Translations under genes and position numbers: made by a program
In this document: in pieces, positions 50,675 through 59,704 of the stretch
Layout of the letters: each line of letters begins with the position of its first letter
Numbering within the stretch: position 1 is the stretch's first letter
Source: an uncultured Aquimarina sp.
GTDB taxonomy: Bacteria > Bacteroidota > Bacteroidia > Flavobacteriales > Flavobacteriaceae
Reading direction: 5' to 3'
DNA: 64,000 nucleotides
NCBI GenBank assembly: GCA_947498705.1
Contig: CANMLW010000009.1
Span: 1-64,000 of the forward strand
The notes under the pieces: generated by a model
What the model was told of the DNA's origin: nothing
Databases searched by the model: none
The model's input: only the letters and a program-made list of their open reading frames with translations

Positions 50675-53600
50675 TTATTGTTTAAAATATTGTAATTGAA
50701 ATAAGCTATAAAAATAGTTTTCGAGTGCTTTTAGAGCATCCAATTCTGTTTGTATGGTATCTTTCATGATTTGACTGAAGCCTACAAATGTTATTGCCCC
50801 TTCTTTATAGGCTAATAAAGCGCCTTGTCGTTGTTCTTTTGCAAGAGGAAGTACCTTAGTATTGTAAAAATCCCAAGAAGTCTCCCATTTTTTATAGTGT
50901 TCTTTGGCTTGACTGTATCTGGATTGTATTTCTTGCTGTTGGTACTCAATATTTGATACTGCTATTTCTTTATTTATTCTTGCTGTTTTAATTTTTGCTC
51001 TATTGTCACCTGATAAAAAGGGAAGAGAAATTCCTGCCTGATACGTATAGAAACCAGTAGTACCATTTACTTTCTGTAAACCACCCTGTAGATTGAATTT
51101 AGGTAAATTAGTTGCTTTGGCGGCTTTATAATTTGCTTCGGCTTCTTCTACTAGATTTTGAGTCAGAGTAAATTCGGGGTGTGTTTCGATAGTGGTATCT
51201 TCAATAGTGATAAGAGTTACTTGATCATCATTTGAAACAGTATAAAATACATCTGATAACAGCCAAAGATTTAATTGCTCTAATGCAATAGTATAATCAC
51301 TATGTACCTGTTCTTTGGCGTTTCTTATCTGTAATGCTTGATTTTTGGAAGCTGCATATTCTAATCTAGAAATAGCTTCTACTTCGTATTGTAATGTCAC
51401 TGCTTTTTCAAAATTGGTATAGATAGTATCCAATTCTTTATAAAGTTGATATTTCTTTTGGTATTGGTATGCATTTGCCCAAGCTTGTTTTACTTGCATT
51501 TCTAAGTGTCGTTCAGAAATTTGATATGCTTTTTTGGCTAATTCGATACGCTGTTTTTGTAACCGTTTTTTTTGCACTATACCAAATAAGTCGATATTAG
51601 ACTGACCAATTCCTATTGTCGTGTATACCCCTCGTTCATCATTTATTTCTTCTCCACTGGTAAAAATCTTTGTGGTTCCCAGATCTAATGCGGTACTTTT
51701 TAGCAATTGCTGTTTTGTGAGTTCTAATTGCCTCTGTTTTAAGAGGGGATAATTTTCCTTAGCAATAGCAATAGCTTCCTGAATATCTATTTGGGGGTAC
51801 TTACCATTTATTTCTTGTGCATTGCTAGTTACAGAAAATGTAAACAACAGGATTATTGTAGTAACAGAAGTGGTTAGTTTTTTATTGAATTTGAAACTAA
51901 AGACTCCTTTTTCTACCCAATGATAGATTATAGGTAATATGAATAAGGTTAACAAAGTTGAAGTAAATAAACCACCAATAACCACGGTTGCCAAAGGGCG
52001 TTGTACTTCTGCCCCTGCAGACAAAGAAATAGCCATGGGTAAAAATCCTAATACATCTGTAAAAGCGGTAAGCATAATGGGCCGTATACGTCTTTTGGTA
52101 CCTTCTAGGATTCGATCTTTCAAATTAGTAATACCTTCTTCTTTAAGTTCATTTAAACCACTAATCATAACCAATCCATTTAATACAGCTACCCCAAATA
52201 AAACGATAAATCCAACACCTGCAGAAATACTAAAAGGTAAATCTCGTAACCAAAGAGCAAACACCCCACCGATGGTCGCCATAGGAATGGCGATATAAAT
52301 TAGTAAGGTTTGAGGCAGTGATTGTAATGCAAAATAAATAAGAACAAATATGAGTAGTAATGCAATAGGAACCACAGTTCGAAGACGATTACTGGCACGC
52401 TCTAAGTTTTCGAATGCACCACCGTATCGTATGTAATACCCAGGCGGTAAGTTGAGGTTTTTATCTAAAACTGCCTGAATATCATCTACCACAGATTTAA
52501 CATCCCTATCTCGAATGTTTATCCCTACATAAGTTCTTCTATTGGTATTATCTCTACTAATTTGCATGGGTCCCGGTTGATAACTGATATCTGCCAATTC
52601 TCGAAGTGGAATTTGAGCACCAGAGGGGACATTGATAAATAAGTTTTGAATATCAGAAATGTCTGATCTATTGGATTTATCTAATCTTACAACCAAATCA
52701 AATCGCTTTTCACCTTCAAAGATGACTCCTGCATTACCCCCAGAAAAAGCAGTTTGTACAGTATTGTTTAGGGTATTAATCTGCAACCCATATTGTGCCA
52801 ATTTGTTTCGGTTATAATGAATAGAAATTTGCGGCTGTCCGGTAGTAGCTTCTACTTTCATATCTGCAACTCCAGGGATATTTGCAATTAACTTTCCAAT
52901 TTCGTTTGCTTTTACCGCCAAAACCTGCAAATCTTCACCAAATAATTTTATCGCAACATCTTCTCGTACTCCTGTAAGTAACTCGTTAAAACGCATTTCT
53001 ATAGGTTGCGTAAATTCAAAATTAACTCCGGGAACTATACTTATAGCCTCTTTCATCTTATCGACTAGTTCGTCTTTTGAAGAGGCAGAAACCCATTCTC
53101 TATGGGGTTTTAACAGTACAATCACATCTGCCAGATCCATAGGCATAGGATCTGTGGGTACATCTGCCACTCCAATTCGACTTACTACCGTTTCTACCTC
53201 TGGAAATTTTGCCTTTACAATACGTTCAATTTTGGTAGTGGTTTCTATCGTTTCGGTGAGCGAACTGCCAGGCTTTAGAATGGCATGAAATGCAATATCA
53301 CCTTCATCAAGTTGCGGGATGAATTCTCCCCCCATTTGAGTAAAAATGTATATTGTAATTCCGAAAAGAAGGATACTAGCACCAACAATTAGTTTCCCTT
53401 TTTTTAATGCTTTTACCAATAATGACTGGTATTTCTTTTCTATCCAATGTACAAATTGATCCCCATAAGATGGTTTATACGTATTAGGAATTTTTAAAAA
53501 CAAGGAAGATACCATAGGTACATAAGTCAAACACAAAATCATAGCACCTATCATGGCAAAAATAAAGGTCAATGCCATGGGTTGAAACATTTTGCCTTCG

Positions 53601-55006
53601 ACACCTTCTAAGGCTAATATGGGGATGAATACGATTAAAATGATCAACTGACCAAAAAAAGCTGCATTCATCATTTTTTTAGAAGCATTAGCAGTGATAG
53701 TATTTCGTTGCTTGGATGATAGTTCTTTCTTTTTTGTGGTTTGAGACATTAACAAGAACACCGTACTTTCTACTATAATCACAGCACCGTCTACAATAAT
53801 TCCAAAATCGATGGCTCCAAGACTCATTAGGTTTGCCCATACATCAAAAACATTCATTAGGATAAAAGCAAATAATAGGGATAAAGGAATGGTAGATGCC
53901 ACAATAAGCCCACCTCTCCAGTTTCCTAGTAATACTACCAATACAAAAATTACGATCAATCCACCTTCTAATAAATTAGTGGTTACCGTTCCGGTTGTTT
54001 TGGCTATTAATTCACTTCGATCTAGAAAAGGTTGTATGGTAACACCTTTGGGTAATGATTTTTGTATTTGCGCTATACGCTCTTTTACATGATCAATAAC
54101 ATTATTAGAATTCGCTCCTTTTAGCATTAAAATCATACCGCCTACAGCTTCCCCTTTTCCATCTTTTGTTAATGCACCATACCGAACAGCATTACCAATG
54201 GTAACAGTAGCAATGTCTTTAATTTTTATGGGAATGTTATTACTGTTTTTTACAACAATGTTTTCAATATCAGCAATACTTCTTGCTAACCCTTCACCTC
54301 TAATAAAGTTGGCCTGGTGGTTTTTTTCGATATAGGCGCCTCCTGTATTTTGATTGTTGTTTTCTAAGGCTTTAAAAACATCAGAAATAGTAATGTTAAT
54401 AGCTCTTAATTCATTTGGTTTTACAGCAACTTCATACTGTTTCTTTTTACCACCAAAAGCGTTGACCTCGATGACACCGGGCACCATTGCCATTTGTCGA
54501 CGCACGATCCAATCCTGGATGGTACGTAGTTCTGTTGCATCAAAAGAGTTTTTATGAGGCTCATCAACTTCTAAGGTATATTGATAAATTTCACCTAAGC
54601 CAGTAGAAATAGGTCCCATTGTGGGTTTACCAAAACCAATAGGAATTTGTTCTTGAATTTCGGGTAGTTTCTCAGAAACTAATTGTCTGGGCAGATAGGT
54701 GCCCATGGCATCATCAAAAACAATGGTTACTACTGATAAACCGAACCTGGAAACAGAACGAATCTCTTTTACATCAGGAAGGTTGCTCATCGCCAACTCT
54801 ACCGGATAGGTAATAAACTGTTCGATTTCTTCTGTGCCTAGATTGGGCGCTTGTGTGATTACCTGTACCTGATTATTAGTAATGTCGGGCACGGCGTCTA
54901 TGGGAACTTTGGTAATGCTCCATATACCTGCTACAATTATGGCAAGGGTAAACAAGCCAATAATAAATTTATTATGGATTGAAAAATCAATGATTTTATT
55001 GATCAT
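50675..55006 (-). CDS. czcA: CzcA-type RND permease fused to a TolC-like outer-membrane protein
   Basis: 1443 residues. The first 1030 or so are a full CzcA-type RND permease; the central helix reads AIDFGIIVDGAVIIVES, the divalent-metal (Co/Zn/Cd) form of the motif. Residues of about 1035-1055 resemble a signal peptide (TTIILLFTFSVTSNAQ). The rest (about 1060-1443) is an OEP/TolC-type helical outer-membrane factor. The chain thus covers inner membrane and outer membrane. The internal signal-like part may be cleaved to free two proteins. Such fusions recur in Bacteroidota. The adaptor gene follows 7 bp downstream. Confidence 0.9.
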   Translation of the reverse strand: MINKIIDFSIHNKFIIGLFTLAIIVAGIWSITKVPIDAVPDITNNQVQVITQAPNLGTEEIEQFITYPVELAMSNLPDVKEIRSVSRFGLSVVTIVFDDAMGTYLPRQLVSEKLPEIQEQIPIGFGKPTMGPISTGLGEIYQYTLEVDEPHKNSFDATELRTIQDWIVRRQMAMVPGVIEVNAFGGKKKQYEVAVKPNELRAINITISDVFKALENNNQNTGGAYIEKNHQANFIRGEGLARSIADIENIVVKNSNNIPIKIKDIATVTIGNAVRYGALTKDGKGEAVGGMILMLKGANSNNVIDHVKERIAQIQKSLPKGVTIQPFLDRSELIAKTTGTVTTNLLEGGLIVIFVLVVLLGNWRGGLIVASTIPLSLLFAFILMNVFDVWANLMSLGAIDFGIIVDGAVIIVESTVFLLMSQTTKKKELSSKQRNTITANASKKMMNAAFFGQLIILIVFIPILALEGVEGKMFQPMALTFIFAMIGAMILCLTYVPMVSSLFLKIPNTYKPSYGDQFVHWIEKKYQSLLVKALKKGKLIVGASILLFGITIYIFTQMGGEFIPQLDEGDIAFHAILKPGSSLTETIETTTKIERIVKAKFPEVETVVSRIGVADVPTDPMPMDLADVIVLLKPHREWVSASSKDELVDKMKEAISIVPGVNFEFTQPIEMRFNELLTGVREDVAIKLFGEDLQVLAVKANEIGKLIANIPGVADMKVEATTGQPQISIHYNRNKLAQYGLQINTLNNTVQTAFSGGNAGVIFEGEKRFDLVVRLDKSNRSDISDIQNLFINVPSGAQIPLRELADISYQPGPMQISRDNTNRRTYVGINIRDRDVKSVVDDIQAVLDKNLNLPPGYYIRYGGAFENLERASNRLRTVVPIALLLIFVLIYFALQSLPQTLLIYIAIPMATIGGVFALWLRDLPFSISAGVGFIVLFGVAVLNGLVMISGLNELKEEGITNLKDRILEGTKRRIRPIMLTAFTDVLGFLPMAISLSAGAEVQRPLATVVIGGLFTSTLLTLFILPIIYHWVEKGVFSFKFNKKLTTSVTTIILLFTFSVTSNAQEINGKYPQIDIQEAIAIAKENYPLLKQRQLELTKQQLLKSTALDLGTTKIFTSGEEINDERGVYTTIGIGQSNIDLFGIVQKKRLQKQRIELAKKAYQISERHLEMQVKQAWANAYQYQKKYQLYKELDTIYTNFEKAVTLQYEVEAISRLEYAASKNQALQIRNAKEQVHSDYTIALEQLNLWLLSDVFYTVSNDDQVTLITIEDTTIETHPEFTLTQNLVEEAEANYKAAKATNLPKFNLQGGLQKVNGTTGFYTYQAGISLPFLSGDNRAKIKTARINKEIAVSNIEYQQQEIQSRYSQAKEHYKKWETSWDFYNTKVLPLAKEQRQGALLAYKEGAITFVGFSQIMKDTIQTELDALKALENYFYSLFQLQYFKQ

Positions 55007-55128
55007 AAGAAAAGAATTACTACAATTAAAAATATCGATATCATTTGACGAAACATCAAATCATTCGAAACAAAATGACCTTAAAAATAGGTCAGGACGG
55101 GATATAGGTATCCCATAAAAAGCACAAA

Positions 55129-55440
55129 TTATGTCCTGGGAGGTTGTAGTAAGGTTGTTGTGAAATCGTTACCTAAACTGTCAAAATGTGAAAAAACTTC
55201 TGTCGATATTTCCAGAGATGCTATTAGAGTGTTGGATGGGGTATTATACGTTGCATGCATATGGCAGCACTGACATTCACAAAAAGGAGAACATAAGTCT
55301 ACATGAGCATGCTCTGTATCATGAATATCGATCTCTTCTAAACAAACTTTTTCATCTACAGCGCAATTATCATCTTCACAAGGCACAAAGTTAAGTGCCA
55401 AAATATAAATAGCTAATATGAAGGATAATGCTCTCATCAT
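55129..55440 (-). CDS. DUF6660-type small cysteine-rich protein
   Basis: 103 residues from the ATG at 55440 (a second ATG is next to it). A signal-like hydrophobic N-terminus (ALSFILAIYILALNFVPC) is followed by an acidic, His-bearing segment and a CSPFCECQCCHMH cluster, which is the mark of the small DUF6660 family seen near metal-efflux genes in Bacteroidota. It lies 122 bp upstream of the CzcA-TolC gene and is the probable first gene of the operon. Periplasmic metal binding is the natural inference. Confidence 0.8.
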   Translation of the reverse strand: MMRALSFILAIYILALNFVPCEDDNCAVDEKVCLEEIDIHDTEHAHVDLCSPFCECQCCHMHATYNTPSNTLIASLEISTEVFSHFDSLGNDFTTTLLQPPRT

Positions 55441-55623
55441 AGCAAATATACAAATTATAAGATGCAATGATTGTGCAAAGATTTGATTGAGTTTTATAAT
55501 AAATATAATAAACAACAGAAACAATGTTGATATAGAGCGCTTTGCCATGAAATTTGAAGAGTCAGAATCGTAACACGTCTTTTTTTATCCATAATACGTC
55601 ATCTGTTTGTTTGCTTTCGAGTA

Positions 55624-55654
55624 TAAATTTGCATCGCTTATTTAGATTAAATAA
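55624..55654 (+). promoter_or_regulatory. Siderophore operon promoter with palindromic operator
   Basis: TAAATTTG (55624-55631) fits the -7 element. Right after it lies a perfect 7-3-7 palindrome, TTATTTA/TAAATAA (55638-55654), at the expected transcription start, eight bases before the ATG at 55662. Position and A/T-rich symmetry suit a Fur-type iron repressor. Confidence 0.55.
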
Positions 55655-55661
55655 AAATAAT

Positions 55662-57167
55662 ATGCTCCTAGACACACAAACTAGTTTAGTTACCGACTTA
55701 AAAATTGATCAATTTTTTGATCCTCAATCAAAATACAGATACCAGGAATACATTCAAAAAGCCACTCAATATATAGCAGATTTTCTAGATAATGAGAATT
55801 TTTATAGTGGCGAATCCCCTGATAACCTTAGAACCAGAAAACATCAGATTTCCGCAAATCCAGCAATGGCTTTATCCATTGATGATGCTTTACAAGAAAT
55901 TAAAGAACTATACCTTGACCATACAATTGGCTTTCATCATAAAAATTATGTGGCACATCTTAATTGCCCCGTTTTACTGCCCGCAATCGTAGGTGATTTG
56001 ATGGCTTCTTCTATTAATACAGCGGTAGAAACCTGGGATCAAAGTACTTCTGCTACGCTGATAGAACAAGAAATGATTCGATGGATTTGTGATCAGATAC
56101 AGCTACCATCGTTATCAGACGGGGTTTTTACCAGTGGTGGTACTCAATCTAATTTTATGGCACTTTTAATGGCACGAGATCATTATGCGTTTAAATATTA
56201 TGGATTAAACCTTAAAGAAAATGGATGGTCTGATGTAGTTAGTAAATTTCGTTTTTTCTGCTCAGAGAAGGCACATTTCAGTATAAAGAAAAATGCGGCA
56301 CTGCTAGGAATGGGATATGATGCAGTTATTCCTGTAGCTACAGACGATAAAATGAAAATGAAGCCAGAAGCTTTGGTACAAGCAATCGAAAAGGAAAAAC
56401 AGACTGGTCATATCCCAATTGCCATTGTTGCAACAGCAGGTACTACCGACTTCGGAAGTTTTGATCCGATTGCTACTCTGTCTAAAATTGCAAAAGAGTA
56501 TGATATTTGGTTTCATGTTGATGGAGCATATGGTGGCTGTTACGTACTTACCGATACGCATAAACATTTATTAAATGGAATCGAAGAAGCAGACTCTGTA
56601 ACCATTGATTTTCATAAGACCTTATTTCAACCAGTTTGTTCTAGTGTTTTTTTAACTAGAAATGCAGATAATTTTAAATATGTATCACACTATGCAGATT
56701 ATCTAAACCCCAAAGAACATCGCGATGATGAGTGCCCTAATCTGATAGAAAAATCGATTCAGACCACTCGAAGGTTTGATGCATTAAAACTTTGGTTTAC
56801 ACTTAAGATGACAGGAGAAAAGAACATTGGGCTTTTCCTTGAAAAAGTACACTATCTGGCATTAGACCTATACCATAGTATTAAGGATGATGTTAATTTT
56901 GAGATTGCTCACAAACCCGAATTAAGTACGTTGGTATTTCGATATAAGGTAGAAGGAATAGAGAATAATACCATGCATGATACGATCAACCTTTATGTAA
57001 AAAACACCCTTTTTAAATCTGGGCAGGCATCTGTGGCAAGTACAAAATTAGAAGGTAAAACCTACTTGAAATTTACCCTATTAAACCCAAAAAGTACAGT
57101 AGATGACCTACTACATATTATTCAATTGATTAAACAAACGGCAAAAACTTATACAACTAACAATTAA
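55662..57167 (+). CDS. PLP-dependent decarboxylase (lysine/ornithine type, siderophore)
   Basis: 501 residues from the ATG at 55662, which follows a promoter element; a longer upstream frame is not supported. Group-II decarboxylase motifs: the His-stacking HLNCPVLLPA, FTSGGTQSNFMALL, HFHVDGAYGGCYV and the PLP lysine in TIDFHKTLFQPVCSS (near residue 318). Homologues such as DesA and BibA decarboxylate lysine to cadaverine, the amine backbone of desferrioxamine and bisucaberin; ornithine or diaminobutyrate are alternatives. First gene of the siderophore operon, 3 bp before the hydroxylase gene. Confidence 0.9.
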   Translation: MLLDTQTSLVTDLKIDQFFDPQSKYRYQEYIQKATQYIADFLDNENFYSGESPDNLRTRKHQISANPAMALSIDDALQEIKELYLDHTIGFHHKNYVAHLNCPVLLPAIVGDLMASSINTAVETWDQSTSATLIEQEMIRWICDQIQLPSLSDGVFTSGGTQSNFMALLMARDHYAFKYYGLNLKENGWSDVVSKFRFFCSEKAHFSIKKNAALLGMGYDAVIPVATDDKMKMKPEALVQAIEKEKQTGHIPIAIVATAGTTDFGSFDPIATLSKIAKEYDIWFHVDGAYGGCYVLTDTHKHLLNGIEEADSVTIDFHKTLFQPVCSSVFLTRNADNFKYVSHYADYLNPKEHRDDECPNLIEKSIQTTRRFDALKLWFTLKMTGEKNIGLFLEKVHYLALDLYHSIKDDVNFEIAHKPELSTLVFRYKVEGIENNTMHDTINLYVKNTLFKSGQASVASTKLEGKTYLKFTLLNPKSTVDDLLHIIQLIKQTAKTYTTNN

Positions 57168-57170
57168 TTC

Positions 57171-58511
57171 ATGATGATGCATACGAACGAAGATAAAATA
57201 GTAGATTTTTTAGCCATAGGAGTAGGGCCTTTTAATTTGGGATTGGCTTGCCTAACAGAAACGTTGGATAGCGTTAATGGAATTTTTTTGGATAAAAGTG
57301 AAAAATTTGACTGGCATCCAGGAATGATGCTTCAGGATACCACCTTACAAATTCCTTTTATGGCTGATTTGGTTACTTTGGCAGATCCAACAAATCCATT
57401 TAGTTTTTTAAACTATATAAAAGAACAAGGAAGGATTTATTCTTTTTATATAAGAGAAAACTTTCTTTTGCTTAGAAGAGAATACAATCAATACTGCCAA
57501 TGGGCGATTAGAAAACTGTCTAATGTTCATTTTCAGACCGAAGTTTTAGCAGTGCAATACAATGATATAGAGCAGTGCTATGTGGTATTTGCAAAATGTG
57601 TAAAAACCAGTCAAAGAAAAGTTTATAAAACTAGAAAGTTGGTGTTAGGTACGGGTACGCAACCGTATATTCCTAAGTGCTGTGAGACACTAAAAGAAAG
57701 TATAATTCACTCGTCACAATATCTATATCAAAAAGAAAAACTACAATCCAAAAAATCAATTACAGTTTTAGGAAGTGGTCAGAGTGCAGCAGAAATATTC
57801 TATGATTTGTTGCAGGATATCGATCAAAAGGATTATGAGTTGAATTGGATCACAAGATCACCTAGGTTCTTCCCTTTAGAATATTCGAAGCTTACTTTAG
57901 AAATGACATCACCAGAGTATGTAGACTATTTCTATAACCTCTCTACTTCAAAAAGAGAGGATTTGATCAATAATCAAAAACATCTCTATAAAGGTATCAA
58001 CCAAGATTTGATAGCAGATATATTTGATTTAATGTACACTAAACAATTAACTCAGAAACTAAAAGTAAATCTTAGAACCAATTCTGCTTTACAAAAGGCA
58101 GTCTATGATGAGGCACTGGAAAAATTCTATCTAGAAATACACCAGGAAGAGCAGTGTAAACATTACAGTCATGAGACAGAAGGGTTGATTTTGTCTACAG
58201 GGTATACTTATAGGCAACCAGAATTTATTGAAGGAATAAAAGATAGAATCTGTTGGGATGAAAAAGGCAGATATGATGTACATCGCAATTATGCCATAGA
58301 TACAAAAGGTCAGGATATTTTTGTTCAAAATGCAGAGTTGCACACCCATGGTTTTGTAACCCCAGATTTGGGGATGGCTTGTTATAGAAACTCATACATC
58401 ATCAAAGAGTTAACGGGTGTTGATTATTATCCCATAGAAAAACGTATTGCATTTCAGCAATTTGAAGTTACTAAGGAAGAAGAAATCACAGTTGAAGAAG
58501 TAGTCAGATGA
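57171..58511 (+). CDS. Lysine/ornithine N-monooxygenase (siderophore N-hydroxylase)
   Basis: 446 residues. FAD site IGVGPFNLGLACL, NADPH site VLGSGQSAAEIFYDLL, and the family C-terminal STGYTYRQPEF followed by NAELHTHGF, as in IucD, DesB and AlcA. These enzymes hydroxylate the terminal amine of lysine, ornithine or a diamine to give the hydroxamate nitrogen. With a decarboxylase before it, N-hydroxycadaverine is the likely product. The stop overlaps the MFS start by 4 bp (ATGA). Confidence 0.92.
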   Translation: MMMHTNEDKIVDFLAIGVGPFNLGLACLTETLDSVNGIFLDKSEKFDWHPGMMLQDTTLQIPFMADLVTLADPTNPFSFLNYIKEQGRIYSFYIRENFLLLRREYNQYCQWAIRKLSNVHFQTEVLAVQYNDIEQCYVVFAKCVKTSQRKVYKTRKLVLGTGTQPYIPKCCETLKESIIHSSQYLYQKEKLQSKKSITVLGSGQSAAEIFYDLLQDIDQKDYELNWITRSPRFFPLEYSKLTLEMTSPEYVDYFYNLSTSKREDLINNQKHLYKGINQDLIADIFDLMYTKQLTQKLKVNLRTNSALQKAVYDEALEKFYLEIHQEEQCKHYSHETEGLILSTGYTYRQPEFIEGIKDRICWDEKGRYDVHRNYAIDTKGQDIFVQNAELHTHGFVTPDLGMACYRNSYIIKELTGVDYYPIEKRIAFQQFEVTKEEEITVEEVVR

Positions 58512-59704
58512 AGAATTTTCTAATTATAATGACTTTGGTAGCTGTAATTAGTGATTATCTTTTACACCCTTTTTATCCACAGTTTTTTGAAGCTCGTTTT
58601 GGGGTTACAGACCCTAAGTATGTAGGGTATTATTTTGCTGCTATTTGTTTTATGGTAATGATTGCATTTCCGTTTTGGGCGTATATCTCTAAAAAAGTAG
58701 CCGAATTGAATATCCTGGTATATACGCAATGCATTGCGGGTATTTTGGCATTATATTGCTATTGGACTACCTCTTATGTTAATTTCTGGATCATTTCTTT
58801 GGTAATGATTTTATTTAAAGGAAGTTATTTGTTAGTCTATCCTTACATTCTAAAAATCATCACCAAGAAAGAACACCCTGGTACTATTGGTCTATTGTCA
58901 GTAGTAGTACATTTAGGTGGGATTTTGGGAGCCGTTATTGGTGGATTAACCGTAGACCTAATTGATGCGAGTTATATCTTTTTAATTATGGCACTAGGAG
59001 ATTTTATCCAGATGGGAATGAGCGCATATTTATTGAAGAGTGCTCATTATAGTACTTCGAAAGTAATAGAGGATACGGGTAGTCATGAAACAGAAAAAAG
59101 ACTTATTCCTAAAGGATTTATTCTTAAAATAGGGTTGATCACAATGATCTTATACTTTAGTGATTTTCTGATTCGGCCTTTTTTTGCAAGCTATTGGGAG
59201 CATATTTCTCAATACGATTCCAAATTAATCTCGGGTACAATCTATGCCATCCCTGGGTTTGTAGCATTATTAGCACTTTGGATAAATTCGAAACAAAAAT
59301 CAGAAAATAGTCATCTTAAAGGAATCATTTCTGCATTATCAATAGGGACGGTTGGATTGTTATTGCAAGGGGTACCTCTAGAAGCCGTCATTATTACGGG
59401 TAGAATAATTTATGGATGGGCAATTTTTCAAGGGGTAGTAAAATTTGATGTTTTACTATTCGAATTGAGTACTCCAGATTCGTATGCAATTGATTACAGT
59501 AAAGTGCATTTTTTTCAAAACTTTGGAGTGTTGTTATCCTCTTTTTCGGTAGGAATCTTAGTAGAGAATCAAGGATTACAGGTTCCATTTTTTGTCGCTC
59601 TGACAGGCTTTGCGATCACTTTACTACTATACTATTTTATTTTCAGGATAGAAATAAAAATCCCCAATTCAAAAGTTAATAAAAACATACCTATTTCTGA
59701 ATGA
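58508..59704 (+). CDS. MFS transporter of the siderophore operon
   Basis: 398 residues with about 12 membrane helices (for example YYFAAICFMVMIAFPFW, ISLVMILFKGSYLLVYPYIL, GLLSVVVHLGGILGAVIGG, VGLLLQGVPLEAVIITG). Both ends overlap neighbouring genes (ATGA at each). MFS proteins in NIS siderophore clusters normally export the finished siderophore from the cytosol. No TonB receptor is visible within the window. Substrate specificity cannot be read from the sequence. Confidence 0.88.
   Translation: MKNFLIIMTLVAVISDYLLHPFYPQFFEARFGVTDPKYVGYYFAAICFMVMIAFPFWAYISKKVAELNILVYTQCIAGILALYCYWTTSYVNFWIISLVMILFKGSYLLVYPYILKIITKKEHPGTIGLLSVVVHLGGILGAVIGGLTVDLIDASYIFLIMALGDFIQMGMSAYLLKSAHYSTSKVIEDTGSHETEKRLIPKGFILKIGLITMILYFSDFLIRPFFASYWEHISQYDSKLISGTIYAIPGFVALLALWINSKQKSENSHLKGIISALSIGTVGLLLQGVPLEAVIITGRIIYGWAIFQGVVKFDVLLFELSTPDSYAIDYSKVHFFQNFGVLLSSFSVGILVENQGLQVPFFVALTGFAITLLLYYFIFRIEIKIPNSKVNKNIPISE

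Noticed and set aside
55554..55661. Upstream extension of the decarboxylase gene
   Set aside because: The frame is open, but it would start before the likely promoter element at 55624 and the added residues do not resemble the family.
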